The translations under genes and the position numbers were made by a program. Below are positions 54,148 through 62,642 of a stretch of DNA of 64,000 bases, piece by piece. The stretch's first letter is position 1, and every line of letters starts with the position of its first letter. The notes beneath the pieces are model-generated. The model was not told where the DNA came from. It worked only from the letters and a program-made list of their open reading frames with translations, and did not search any database. Location: the NCBI GenBank assembly GCA_001917135.1, contig MNTT01000016.1, positions 199,576 to 263,575 on the forward strand. Reading direction: 5' to 3'. This DNA comes from Acetobacter sp. 46_36 (GTDB taxonomy: Bacteria > Pseudomonadota > Alphaproteobacteria > RF32 > CAG-239).

Positions 54148-55296
54148 ATGAAACACTATATTGCCCTTGCAGACTGCGACTGTTTTTTCGTTTCGGCGGA
54201 GCGGGCTTTCAATCCGCGGCTTGACGGGCGGGCGGTGGCGGTTCTTTCCAACAACGACGGCTGCGTCATTTCGCGGTCGAGAGAAGCCAAAGCGCTGGGG
54301 TTGAAGATGGGCGAACCTTATTTTATGGCCAAGAAACGCCTGCCGCAGGTTTTGTATGTCCGTGCCAATCACGATCTTTACCGCAGCATTTCGGCAAAAG
54401 TCATGGCTAAGTTCAAATCGTTTACGCCGGACGTCGAAGTCTGTTCGGTGGACGAAGCTTATCTTGACCTGACCGGAACTAAGCTGCTTTACCGGCAGAA
54501 TTACATCAAAACGGCACAAATGATCAGGCAGGCGGTGTGGGACAAACTGCACATTCCGGTTTCCATCGGCCTGTCGACGACAAAAACTCTGGCCAAACTT
54601 GCCAGCGACAAAGCCAAAAATGCAGGCGGCGTTTTTGCCATCGGGTCGGCGGAACGAAATAAGATTCTGGCGCAGACGCTGATTGCGGACGTTTCCGGCG
54701 TGGGGAGAAAGCTGCTTCTGAAAATGCGGGAAGAGTGCATTTTTACCGCTTTGGACTTTGTAATGCGCCCGGATTACTGGGTTAAGGCGAGGTTCGGAAC
54801 GCATGGGGCGGATTTGAAAGCGGAACTGTCGGGAATTCCCCTGTTTAAGGTGGAACCGGACGACAAGGCTCCGCTTTCCATTCAGCAAACTTCCGCCCTC
54901 AGGGAATTCAGCAGCGACATTGCCGTCCTGAAAACGGATTTGTGCCGCCATATCCATACCGCCTGCCGCAAAGCCCGCAGCGAAGGCGCCAAGGCCGCCG
55001 CCATTGAAGTCATGCTCCGAACCAAAGATTTTAAGGTGGTAACGGCACGCGCAAAACTTGACTTTGCCAGCAATCAGGAAACGGAAATCACGCCCCCTGC
55101 CCTGCGGCTGCTGACGCAGCTGTTCACGCCGGCTGTCGTCTGGCGCAGCACGGGAATTACCCTGACGGGACTGGTTTACGGAGAACGCGAACAGCTTGAC
55201 CTGTTTCAACCGGCGAAAAAAAGCGACGACCGGCTGGGGAGCATTCTAGATGAACTGGAAGAAAAATTCGGTAAAAACATTGTCCATTTAGGATAA
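54148..55296 (+). CDS. Y-family DNA polymerase, UmuC-like
   Basis: 382 residues from the ATG at 54148 (GAGG 5 bp upstream; another ATG is 3 bp earlier). The N-terminal IALADCDCFFVSAERAFNP and VLSNNDGCVISRSREAKALG match UmuC-type polymerases, as does CSVDEAYLDLTG (Asp and Glu of the active site, about 101-102). The little-finger region follows, and the C-terminus ends in ERE-QLDLF-like and GRLGSILDELE blocks. The protein makes error-prone synthesis past DNA lesions. It is slightly shorter than E. coli UmuC. No umuD lies beside it, unlike most umuDC operons. The upstream LexA box makes it an SOS gene. Confidence 0.93.
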   Translation: MKHYIALADCDCFFVSAERAFNPRLDGRAVAVLSNNDGCVISRSREAKALGLKMGEPYFMAKKRLPQVLYVRANHDLYRSISAKVMAKFKSFTPDVEVCSVDEAYLDLTGTKLLYRQNYIKTAQMIRQAVWDKLHIPVSIGLSTTKTLAKLASDKAKNAGGVFAIGSAERNKILAQTLIADVSGVGRKLLLKMREECIFTALDFVMRPDYWVKARFGTHGADLKAELSGIPLFKVEPDDKAPLSIQQTSALREFSSDIAVLKTDLCRHIHTACRKARSEGAKAAAIEVMLRTKDFKVVTARAKLDFASNQETEITPPALRLLTQLFTPAVVWRSTGITLTGLVYGEREQLDLFQPAKKSDDRLGSILDELEEKFGKNIVHLG

Positions 55297-55724
55297 AGCC
55301 GGGAGATATAACCGGAAAGGCACTGAAAGCTGATTTCCAGGAAAAGACGACCGCAAATTGCAGAAACTGAAATTAAAAACCGGCAGAGAAAGACTGACGC
55401 TGTGCCGTATTTTATGATTGACCAAGGGCGAAAAATATGGTATATTAAAAGCGTGATGAATATTGTGATGTTGATTAGTTTGAAAATTATTGTTTTAATA
55501 TAACAGGGATTACTGTTAGTTTGGAGAGATTTAGGACGCGCAGGGATTGTTTACGGCTCAAGCAATGGGTTGTTTACGGTTTTTGCCGGTTCACTTATTA
55601 AAATTCGGTTTAGAAGGCGGTTAGCTTGCGCTGATGCTCCTACGCGGAGAGATGACCTGGGTTTTATGAGTTAAAATAAGTTTTGAAGAGCTGACAAGTG
55701 CTTTGTTTTCTAAAATCTAGATAT
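55297..55724. other. 428-bp gap with a strong promoter and a long leader
   Basis: No coding gene is seen. The promoter at 55418-55446 would start an RNA near 55453, leaving about 270 nt before the SPFH gene. The leader contains short pairing segments (for example CTTGCGC near 55625 and GCGGAGAG near 55645), with no riboswitch or known RNA class that I recognise. Confidence 0.4.
55418..55446 (+). promoter_or_regulatory. sigma-70 promoter upstream of the SPFH gene
   Basis: TTGACC (55418-55423) and TATATT (55441-55446) with a 17-bp spacer. The ATG of the next gene is almost 280 bp downstream. Confidence 0.6.
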
Positions 55725-56681
55725 ATGACAACAGATTTTACAAGCATGATCTTGAGTATGCGGGAAAAACTGACAAAACCGTTATTGATTGTAACAGTTT
55801 TGAGTATTGTCGCAGCCTTTTTCCTCGGTTGGGGTTTCTGGCTGGTGGCAGCATTCCTTTTAATCTTTGTGACTTTCATTAACGGTATGTATGTTATCAT
55901 GCCGGGGCATGCTGGTTACAAGATTACCTTGGGAGCCATGGCAAGCAAAAGTTTTTCTGCCGGTTTCGGCTGGATGATTCCGTTTATCTCTTCAATGAGT
56001 GAAGTGGACATCACCCGCCAGCGCCATCAGGATACAAACAACATGAAGAACAAAGAAAGACGCGATATCGCGTTGACTTATGTTCTGACATGGAATTTGA
56101 ATCCTGCTCATGTGCATACTCTCCACGCTACAATCGGAGAGAATGACTACATTAGTAAGGCATTATGCCCGCAGCTTGATGCCGCTTTTACCGAAGTGGT
56201 GGCTGAAAAGACCTACGAGGATATCAACGGCAAACTTGCCGAGTTGTCATCAGAGGTCAAGGCCAATTTCGAACCGCGCTATGACCACTCTTTGTTTGAA
56301 AATGTTGAACTGAACATTATCAATGTTCAATTTGACAAAGATTACGAAGATGCCGTCAGCGAAATGGCTAAGGTCGAAATGCAACGCAAAATTGTTGAGG
56401 AAAAGGCAGAACAGCTGAAAATCTCAACAAAAGCGCAGGCAGAAGCCCGCGAAATGCAGGCAGACGGTGAAGCCGCTTACGTTCGTAAGATGGCAGAAGC
56501 TGAGGCTGAAGCTATGAAACTGAAGGGGGCTTCCGAGAACGAAGTACGGGAAAAGCTGGGAGAAATCCTCAAAGCCCATCCTGAACTTATCAAGGAAGTT
56601 TTGGCGAAGAATTTCCCGAAGGTCTACGGTGGCGGAAACGTTACTCCGATGATGGATCTTGGAGATTTGCTTGGCAAATAA
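55725..56681 (+). CDS. SPFH/prohibitin-like membrane protein
   Basis: 318 residues from the ATG at 55725; a GTG at 55698 and an ATG at 55746 are alternatives, and none has a strong Shine-Dalgarno. Two adjacent hydrophobic segments (about 20-60) anchor the protein. The SPFH (stomatin/prohibitin/flotillin/HflK) domain follows (about 60-210), with VMPGHAGYKITLG and VDITRQRHQD, then a long Ala/Glu-rich helix (about 215-285) that forms coiled coils in oligomeric rings. Such proteins organise membrane microdomains or regulate proteases. A perfect terminator follows. HflK/HflC partners are not in the window. Confidence 0.85.
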   Translation: MTTDFTSMILSMREKLTKPLLIVTVLSIVAAFFLGWGFWLVAAFLLIFVTFINGMYVIMPGHAGYKITLGAMASKSFSAGFGWMIPFISSMSEVDITRQRHQDTNNMKNKERRDIALTYVLTWNLNPAHVHTLHATIGENDYISKALCPQLDAAFTEVVAEKTYEDINGKLAELSSEVKANFEPRYDHSLFENVELNIINVQFDKDYEDAVSEMAKVEMQRKIVEEKAEQLKISTKAQAEAREMQADGEAAYVRKMAEAEAEAMKLKGASENEVREKLGEILKAHPELIKEVLAKNFPKVYGGGNVTPMMDLGDLLGK

Positions 56682-56697
56682 CCCTTATCCCTGTTAG

Positions 56698-56735
56698 AAA
56701 GGTTCCCTGTGCGTCTGCACAGAGAACCTTTTTTT
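56698..56735 (+). terminator. rho-independent terminator of the SPFH gene
   Basis: AAAGGTTC-CTGTGC pairs with GCACAG-GAACC around a 4-base loop, followed by a run of 7-8 T. It starts 17 bp after the stop codon. Confidence 0.93.
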
Positions 56736-56810
56736 GTAATCGTGCGACAACCCCGGTTTTGCGGCTGCCCCGCCAAATACGGAAGGCGGCGGCAAGCAAA
56801 CGGGACGCGA

Positions 56811-57668
56811 TTATTTTTCGCCGTCGCGCAGAACGTCTATTGCCCGCTGCAGCTGGATTTCTTCAACTGCGTATAACGGCATGCCGTTCAGTACCAAGGT
56901 CGGAACGCTCTTCATGCCGATTTTGTCGGCAGTCGCTTTTATGCTCTGCAGGATATTTTTAGTTTCGTCAGAAGCATAGTCTTTTTTAAACTTTGCCATA
57001 TCCAGCTTTAAGTTGCGCGCAAGCTTGTCAATTACCGGTTCATTGACAACCCGTTCCGCCATCAGGCCGGAATACATTTCCAAAAACTTGCCCTGATTAT
57101 GCGCGGCAACGGCGGCTTTGGCTGCCAGTTCCGAATTCGGCGACAGGAAAGACACCGGTTTGAAAACGACTTTTACGTCCGGATTTTTCTTAATGATATT
57201 TTCAATGCGCGGCGCCATTTGGCGGCAGTAGCCGCAGGAGAAGTCAAAGAACTCGACCAGCGTAAACTTCCCCTTCGGGTTGCCGGCATACAGTTCGGCA
57301 CGGTTGATGTCTTCGGCGTATTTCTGATAGGTTTCCGCCTGTGCCAAAAGCTTTTTCTGTTCTTCCTGCTGCTGATAGATTTGCAGCGCTCCGACGATAA
57401 TCGGAGGATTGTCCATCAAAACGTCTGCAACCTTCTGTTCCAGCGGAGTCAGTTCCTTTTCGCTTTCGGCCTTTTTCGTATCGGCATCGGCACGGAATTT
57501 GACCAAAGCATCATACGCTATCTGCGGATTTTTCTTCAAAACGCTGACAACAGCTTTGGCAATTTCTTCTTCCGACGCGTCGTCAAAACTTCCCGCTGCG
57601 ACGGCATTGGCGGAAAATGCAAGCATTACCGACAGAGCCGTTGCTGACAATAATTTAATTTTTCTCAT
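56811..57668 (-). CDS. DsbA-family periplasmic thiol:disulfide oxidoreductase
   Basis: 285 residues with a signal peptide (MRKIKLLSATALSVMLAFSANA). A 90-residue helical N-terminal part precedes a thioredoxin domain with FDFSCGYCRQM (Cys-x-x-Cys near 150) and a conserved SVPTLVLNG cis-proline loop near 262. The CGYC motif and the length resemble Com1/BdbD/DsbA2-type oxidases that introduce disulfides into exported proteins. It stands between the SPFH gene and the EF-hand gene, which is also secreted. The usual partner DsbB is absent here. It is a second thiol-active exported protein in the window, after the one at 17000. Confidence 0.9.
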   Translation of the reverse strand: MRKIKLLSATALSVMLAFSANAVAAGSFDDASEEEIAKAVVSVLKKNPQIAYDALVKFRADADTKKAESEKELTPLEQKVADVLMDNPPIIVGALQIYQQQEEQKKLLAQAETYQKYAEDINRAELYAGNPKGKFTLVEFFDFSCGYCRQMAPRIENIIKKNPDVKVVFKPVSFLSPNSELAAKAAVAAHNQGKFLEMYSGLMAERVVNEPVIDKLARNLKLDMAKFKKDYASDETKNILQSIKATADKIGMKSVPTLVLNGMPLYAVEEIQLQRAIDVLRDGEK

Positions 57669-57793
57669 GTTTTTCCCTCTCTAAAATTAACTAACCTTAC
57701 GGTTTGTTGGGTTAAATCTTTTGCCGGATAACGGCTTTTTAATGACTTTTTCCGGTTTTCCCGCCACGGAGCGGCTATGACCGGCGCATGCCG

Positions 57794-59062
57794 CTACCTG
57801 CAGGTGTCATGGTTAAATTCACAAATGCCGAGTTCATTCTTGCCTTTGTCCAGATAACGGATGCGGACGTTAATCCCGTCATTAATAAACATCGGCTTGA
57901 GTCTGGGACACATCTCCTGATAGGCTTTGCCGCAGGCTTCGGTTTTTATGCTGTTTTGCAAAGCTGTTTTTTCTTTGGCTGACATTGCCGCCATATTGAT
58001 ATCGGCTTCATAGATATAGGCAATGGCTTTGTCCTTGTATTCAATGTCCGTCCAAGTCGTCGCCTCGTCGATTTTCTTCGGCAGGGTTTTCTTTATCGTA
58101 TCCAGCATAAAGCCAATCTGCTTTTCACGCTCGGCGGCAGCATTTTTCTCCTGTTCTGCGGCTGCTGCGGCATCGGCCTTTGCCTTGGCTTCTGCTTCGG
58201 CTGCGGCCTTTTTGGCAGCTTTTTCTTCCGGCGTTTCGTTTATTTCCGCCAGCAGACTTTTCAGGCTTTCATCTTCGGAAACGGACAAGTCCAATTCAAC
58301 GGGAAGCTCCGGTTCCCCTGAAACAGACAAATCCGTCTCTGCAGAGTGCGCCGCCCCTTCGGAAACAGCTGAGGCCTCGTTCTTTGTTGAAGCAGCCGAC
58401 GCCGGGGCTGGAGTATCCGATGCAAGGGCTGGAGTATCTGATGCGGGCGTAACAGTATCCGGTGCAGGCACTGAAGTATCCGGTGCCGGTGCAACAGTAT
58501 CCGATGCGGGTGCAGCGGCATCTTCTTTGGTTAAAGAGGAGCCGGACGACGGTAAGTCCGTATCCGAGGCCATTTTATCCGGAGATAAAACGTCAGCCGC
58601 AGGCATTACATCTTCCCGGGTCAGCTTTTTCGGTTCTTCATCCAAGCCGGAAAAGCTGTCATCAAAAGTAAAATCATCATCAAAATCCAGCTCATAATTT
58701 GCCATTTCCTGCAAGGCGCTGTTTACATCGCTCAAAGACTTTAACTCGTCACGGGGCTCTTTGCCCTTATCATCGGCGGCCGTATCTGCCGGAGCGGCCG
58801 AGGCCCGGGCCGGAAGTTTTTTATCCGCGACCGCGGCATCAAACCCTTCCGCCTCAATGATATTGGCACGGAAATTTTCAAACTGGTGACTCAAATATTC
58901 TTCCAACGACAGCTTACCGTCCTTGTTGTCATCCATCTTATGAAAATCGGCTACAAAAATGGCTTTGGTCGCCTGCAGCTGTTCGGCCGCAGTCAGCGCC
59001 TGCGCCTGTCCCGCAGACGCGGCAGCCAGCGAAACGGAAAATAAAAGCAGATATTTTTTCAT
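57794..59062 (-). CDS. secreted EF-hand protein with a Pro/Ala/Asp-rich repeat linker
   Basis: 422 residues from the ATG at 59062 (a TTG two codons earlier is the alternative). A signal peptide (MKKYLLLFSVSLAAASAGQA) is followed by an EF-hand loop, DDNKDGKLSLEE (about residues 39-50), with all calcium-ligand positions in place. The centre (about 170-245) is an Ala/Pro/Asp/Thr linker of near-repeats such as PASDT and PAPDT. A helical Ala/Glu/Lys segment (about 285-320) precedes a C-terminal domain with CGKAYQEMCPRLKPMF and a terminal EFNHDTCR, four Cys probably in two disulfides. It could be oxidised by the DsbA-like neighbour (inference). Confidence 0.78.
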   Translation of the reverse strand: MKKYLLLFSVSLAAASAGQAQALTAAEQLQATKAIFVADFHKMDDNKDGKLSLEEYLSHQFENFRANIIEAEGFDAAVADKKLPARASAAPADTAADDKGKEPRDELKSLSDVNSALQEMANYELDFDDDFTFDDSFSGLDEEPKKLTREDVMPAADVLSPDKMASDTDLPSSGSSLTKEDAAAPASDTVAPAPDTSVPAPDTVTPASDTPALASDTPAPASAASTKNEASAVSEGAAHSAETDLSVSGEPELPVELDLSVSEDESLKSLLAEINETPEEKAAKKAAAEAEAKAKADAAAAAEQEKNAAAEREKQIGFMLDTIKKTLPKKIDEATTWTDIEYKDKAIAYIYEADINMAAMSAKEKTALQNSIKTEACGKAYQEMCPRLKPMFINDGINVRIRYLDKGKNELGICEFNHDTCR

Positions 59063-59117
59063 CGGCAAAAACCTTATAAAATTAGTCTTTCATAAGGAAA
59101 TATTTGCACGGATAATC

Positions 59118-59759
59118 TTAAATTTTCTTTAACGGGCGGAAATTATTTGCGCCGTCGAAGAATGTTACGGAGGGAGTCAATTTTTGATATGCGGCGGCAT
59201 ATTGCTTAAGCCCCGCGGCTCGTTCCAAAATCAGCTGTTCGGGCACAAAACGGTTTATCTTTTTGGCGCGTTCGGCGGCACGGTTTATCGCAAGCTTTGT
59301 ATCGCAGACGATAAAGTCGACGGCGGTGCGGTAGCCTTTGCGGCGGATATTCTTAAACAGCTCAAGATGGGCGGCATTGGTACCGCTGTGCTCAAACATG
59401 ATATTCAGGTGCAGGTTGACGGCACGGCGCAGCAGTTCGTAGCCGATAATCCGCGCGGTCATTTCATGGTTTTTAAACGCAACGACATTGCCGTACAATG
59501 CCAAATCCCGCTGATATGCCGGCAGAGAAACCATAATCTTGTCAAAACTAAGAAACAGGAAATTCTGCGGCAAATGCGCGGCACAAAACGTGCTTTTGCC
59601 GGAACCGGGGATTCCGGATATCTGCCGCAATTCCGGCTGAGCCGAGGGGACAAGCCCCTGCAGGCTCTGCTTTATCAAAGCCTCTGTTTCGGGCGTTTTT
59701 ACCGCTTTGTAATCGGCATTTATAAGCTGATTAAGCGAGGGCATCAACACTTTCAACAT
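59118..59759 (-). CDS. zeta-toxin-like P-loop kinase
   Basis: 213 residues from the ATG at 59759, chosen because GGAG precedes it and it avoids overlap with ackA (longer frames run into ackA). Walker A is GIPGSGKSTF, and the following FLSFDKIM with Asp suits a zeta/PezT-type phosphotransferase. MFEHSGTN and RAAERAKKINRFVPEQ are similar to the zeta toxin and related small-molecule kinases. Known zeta toxins phosphorylate UDP-GlcNAc, but many chromosomal relatives are metabolic kinases. No epsilon-type antitoxin is adjacent. It lies 25 bp after ackA and is probably co-transcribed. Confidence 0.7.
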   Translation of the reverse strand: MLKVLMPSLNQLINADYKAVKTPETEALIKQSLQGLVPSAQPELRQISGIPGSGKSTFCAAHLPQNFLFLSFDKIMVSLPAYQRDLALYGNVVAFKNHEMTARIIGYELLRRAVNLHLNIMFEHSGTNAAHLELFKNIRRKGYRTAVDFIVCDTKLAINRAAERAKKINRFVPEQLILERAAGLKQYAAAYQKLTPSVTFFDGANNFRPLKKI

Positions 59760-59784
59760 CAGTCCATCTCCGACTATCCAATCT

Positions 59785-60999
59785 TTAAACCGCCAAAGGT
59801 TCGGTTTCCGCCAGTTCATCCAGCAGCGCAAACGTTTCGGACGCTATCATCAGCTCTTCGTTGGCGGGAATGACATATACTTTGACTTTGCTCTGCGGAG
59901 CGGAAATTTCCGCCGGCGCAGGGCGGGCTCTGTTCTTTTCCCCGTCAAGCTCTATACCAAGATACGCCAGACGGGCGCAGAGCTTTTCACGGACAAGCGA
60001 AGCGTTTTCACCGATGCCGGCGGTGAATATCAGGGCGTCCACGCCGCCCAGAACCGCCACGTAAGACCCGATGGTTTTGAGCAGGGAATAAACAAACGCA
60101 TCTATCGCAAAAGCGCAGTTTTCATCGCCTTTGGCGGCATTTTCAATAATATCGCGCATATCAGAATGCCCGCAGGAAAGCCCGTATAAACCGCTCTGTT
60201 TGTTAAACATCGCGTTTACCTCGTCAGCGGTTTTGCCCTGCGTTTTCATAATGTGCAACGGAATATACGGATCCATATCGCCGGCGCGGGTCGCCATCAT
60301 AATCCCTGCAGACGGCGTATATCCCATCGTGGTGTCAACGCTTTTGCCGTCTTTAATCGCGGTTACGGACGCGCCGCCGCCGAGGTGGCAGCAGATAAAG
60401 CGCCCCGCACGCCCAAACAATTCCGCCGCTTTTTGCGCGGCGTAATTGTGCGACGTACCGTGAAAACCGTAACGGCGGATACGTTCCTTTTCATAATATT
60501 CGCGAGGAATGGCATAAGTAAACGCAGGCTTTTCCACGCTTTGATGGAAAGCGCTGTCAAACGTTGCCACCTGCAAAACGCCGGGCAGAAGTTCGGTCAT
60601 CGCCTCAACGCCGTGCACAAACGCAGGCCCGTGCAAAGGCAACAGCGGCAGCGTGTCATAGATTTTTGCCATAACGTCATCATCAATAATCACCGAACGG
60701 TCGAAATATTCGCCGCCATGTCCCATACGATGCCCCACGGCCGACAATTCGGCGGCATTTTTCAGAAAACGGTGGGAGAGATAGTCCAATATGGCTTTTA
60801 TAGCGTCTTTATGATCCGTTACCGGACATTCGCAGGAGAACTCATATCCGTTATCGGCGCGGACGACAATTTTGGAACCGGGCAGCCCGATACGGTCGAC
60901 CATACCTTTTGCCAGAACCCGATGAAAACCTTGCTCCATCTCAAACAGCTGGAATTTTACGGTGGTGGAACCGGAGTTCAGAACCAGAATTTTTTCCAT
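59785..60999 (-). CDS. ackA: acetate kinase
   Basis: 404 residues, complete. The phosphate-binding NSGSTTVKFQLF lies at the N-terminus; GFHGTSHNYAA is a PROSITE-like signature; HLGGGASVTAIKDGKSVDTTMG holds the adenosine-binding segment; FTAGIGENA is near the C-terminus. It converts acetyl phosphate and ADP into acetate and ATP. Phosphotransacetylase (pta), usually beside it, is absent here. Its own promoter (61033-61061) is good, so the gene probably leads a two-gene operon with the zeta-like kinase. It fits fermentative acetate production. Confidence 0.97.
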   Translation of the reverse strand: MEKILVLNSGSTTVKFQLFEMEQGFHRVLAKGMVDRIGLPGSKIVVRADNGYEFSCECPVTDHKDAIKAILDYLSHRFLKNAAELSAVGHRMGHGGEYFDRSVIIDDDVMAKIYDTLPLLPLHGPAFVHGVEAMTELLPGVLQVATFDSAFHQSVEKPAFTYAIPREYYEKERIRRYGFHGTSHNYAAQKAAELFGRAGRFICCHLGGGASVTAIKDGKSVDTTMGYTPSAGIMMATRAGDMDPYIPLHIMKTQGKTADEVNAMFNKQSGLYGLSCGHSDMRDIIENAAKGDENCAFAIDAFVYSLLKTIGSYVAVLGGVDALIFTAGIGENASLVREKLCARLAYLGIELDGEKNRARPAPAEISAPQSKVKVYVIPANEELMIASETFALLDELAETEPLAV

Positions 61000-61032
61000 A
61001 TATTTTACTTTCTGCCGTTAATATTGCCGCAG

Positions 61033-61061
61033 TTTATAGCACAAAATTATGTTTTTGGCAA
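61033..61061 (-). promoter_or_regulatory. sigma-70 promoter of ackA
   Basis: On the minus strand, TTGCCA (61056-61061) and TATAAA (61033-61038) are 17 bp apart, 33 bp before the ATG at 60999. Confidence 0.7.
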
Positions 61062-61222
61062 CAAAAAAATTCCGGCAGCGGGGAAGAAATCCGAAAACAA
61101 CACTTGCAATGCGCAAAAAAAGCGGGTATTGTCGGGGCGGTCGGGGTATACGGGCGTATGGCTGCAGGCACGCTCCAACCGGCACCAAAATACAATTTAT
61201 CTTTATCAAAGCGGAGCAGCAG

Positions 61223-62452
61223 ATGAAAGAAGCAAGCAGAGTTCAGGCCGTTATTGAAGCATTGGAAGAAATTTTGCAGGACAAGCGGCCGGCTGACAAT
61301 ATTCTGGACAAATATTTCAAGGACCGGCGCTACATCGGTTCCAAAGACCGGCGCTTTATCGCCGATACGGTATGGAAGATTATCCGCAGCCGCATGAAAT
61401 ATTCCGAAGCGCTGGGCAGCGCCTTTTCGGCGCGGACGGCGGCGGCGCTCTGTCTTGCCCAAGAAGACCTTGACCTCCTTTTCAACGGAGAGGAATACGC
61501 CCCGGAACCGCTCAGCAAAGAGGAAAAAGCGGCTTTGAAGGCGGCGGAACAGTTTGAAGATTTTTCGGAAGCCGCGCTGTATGAATGCCCGCAATGGCTG
61601 TTTGAAAAAATCGGCAACACACGCCTGCTTGACGCGTTGAACACGACGGCGCCGGCAGATGTCCGCGCCAACCTAACCGACCGCGACCACGCCCGCGAGC
61701 GCCTCAAAAAAGAAGGGTTATTTTTTTCACCGACACCGTTTTCTCCCATCGGCCTGCGCTCGGAAGACAGGGTTAATCTCAACAACTGCATGACCTATCA
61801 GGACGGCGAAATTGAAGTAATGGATGAAGCATCGCAGCTTATCTCCCTGTTGTGCCGCGTCAAGGCGCATCATAAAATAATTGACTATTGCGCCGGAGCA
61901 GGCGGAAAAGCGCTGGCGTTCGGCTCGCTCCTGCACAACGACGGGCTGATTTGGGCACACGACATAAACGAAGAACGGCTCGGGCGCATTAAAAAACGGG
62001 CGGAAAGGCTGGACATTCTTAACATAAAGACCATAAAGAATGTCCAAGACAAAGACTACACCCGTTTTATCATCGATGCCCCCTGCTCCGGCAGCGGCAC
62101 CTGGCGGCGGACGCCGGACGCCAAATTCCGCATTACGCCGCAACGGCTGCGGGAAATACTCGGCATCCAGGCTGAAATTCTTGAATTCGGCGCGGAGCAT
62201 ACCGCTGCGGGCGGACGCCTGATTTACATTACCTGCTCGGTTCTTCCGGAAGAAAACGAAAGACAAATCGAATCTTTTCTGGCGAAACATCCCGAATTCA
62301 GCCCGATTGACCACAAAGAACTTTGGCGGGAAACGCTGGACATTCCGCTGTATCCTTTTGATGATACGAGATGGCTGAAATTTTCGCCGCTTAATACCAA
62401 AACCGACGGCTTTTTCTTCTGTGCCATGAAAAAGGCTGTTGCCGAAAGTTAA
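61223..62452 (+). CDS. RsmB-like rRNA (cytosine-C5)-methyltransferase
   Basis: 409 residues from the ATG at 61223, with GGAG 6 bp upstream; longer frames run into the promoter of ackA. The N-terminus (about 1-90) is NusB-like helical. The Rossmann methyltransferase (about 160-409) shows the SAM motif DYCAGAGGKALAF, the conserved PCSGSGTWRR with one catalytic Cys (about 287), and TCSVLPEENE with the second (about 337). This two-cysteine arrangement defines the RsmB/NOP2/Sun family, which makes m5C in rRNA. RsmB modifies C967 of 16S rRNA; the exact target is inferred. Confidence 0.9.
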   Translation: MKEASRVQAVIEALEEILQDKRPADNILDKYFKDRRYIGSKDRRFIADTVWKIIRSRMKYSEALGSAFSARTAAALCLAQEDLDLLFNGEEYAPEPLSKEEKAALKAAEQFEDFSEAALYECPQWLFEKIGNTRLLDALNTTAPADVRANLTDRDHARERLKKEGLFFSPTPFSPIGLRSEDRVNLNNCMTYQDGEIEVMDEASQLISLLCRVKAHHKIIDYCAGAGGKALAFGSLLHNDGLIWAHDINEERLGRIKKRAERLDILNIKTIKNVQDKDYTRFIIDAPCSGSGTWRRTPDAKFRITPQRLREILGIQAEILEFGAEHTAAGGRLIYITCSVLPEENERQIESFLAKHPEFSPIDHKELWRETLDIPLYPFDDTRWLKFSPLNTKTDGFFFCAMKKAVAES

Positions 62453-62464
62453 ACCAAAGCGGAC

Positions 62465-62530
62465 GATGCAGCGCGACACTCACAGAGGTGCAGGGCGAAA
62501 CTTACAGAGATACAGCGCGACACTTACAGC
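62465..62530. repeat. three tandem 22-bp repeats after the RsmB-like gene
   Basis: Units at 62465, 62487 and 62509: GATGCAGCGCGACACTCACA, GGTGCAGGGCGAAACTTACA and GATACAGCGCGACACTTACA, each followed by two more bases. A fragment of a fourth (GATGTGG) follows. It lies 12 bp past the stop codon. Confidence 0.85.
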
Positions 62531-62642
62531 GATGTGGTTAAGTTCGTTTTCCGGCTTGATTTTCTGCGGCAACTTTTTTATCCTGTTTTTAACAAATATA
62601 CCGGACTGGGCAAAACGATAAAAAAGGAAACAGCGAGCGACG

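Noticed and set aside
53986..55209. 407-codon open frame on the minus strand opposite the polymerase gene
   Set aside because: It lies across the UmuC-like gene and its promoter; the plus-strand protein has all family motifs, so this is a mirror frame caused by GC-rich codons.
55453..55724. tmRNA, RNase P RNA, SRP RNA or 6S RNA in the SPFH leader
   Set aside because: None of the conserved sequence blocks of these RNAs was found.
60253..61257. 334-codon plus-strand frame opposite ackA
   Set aside because: ackA motifs are unambiguous on the minus strand; the opposite frame also crosses the ackA promoter.
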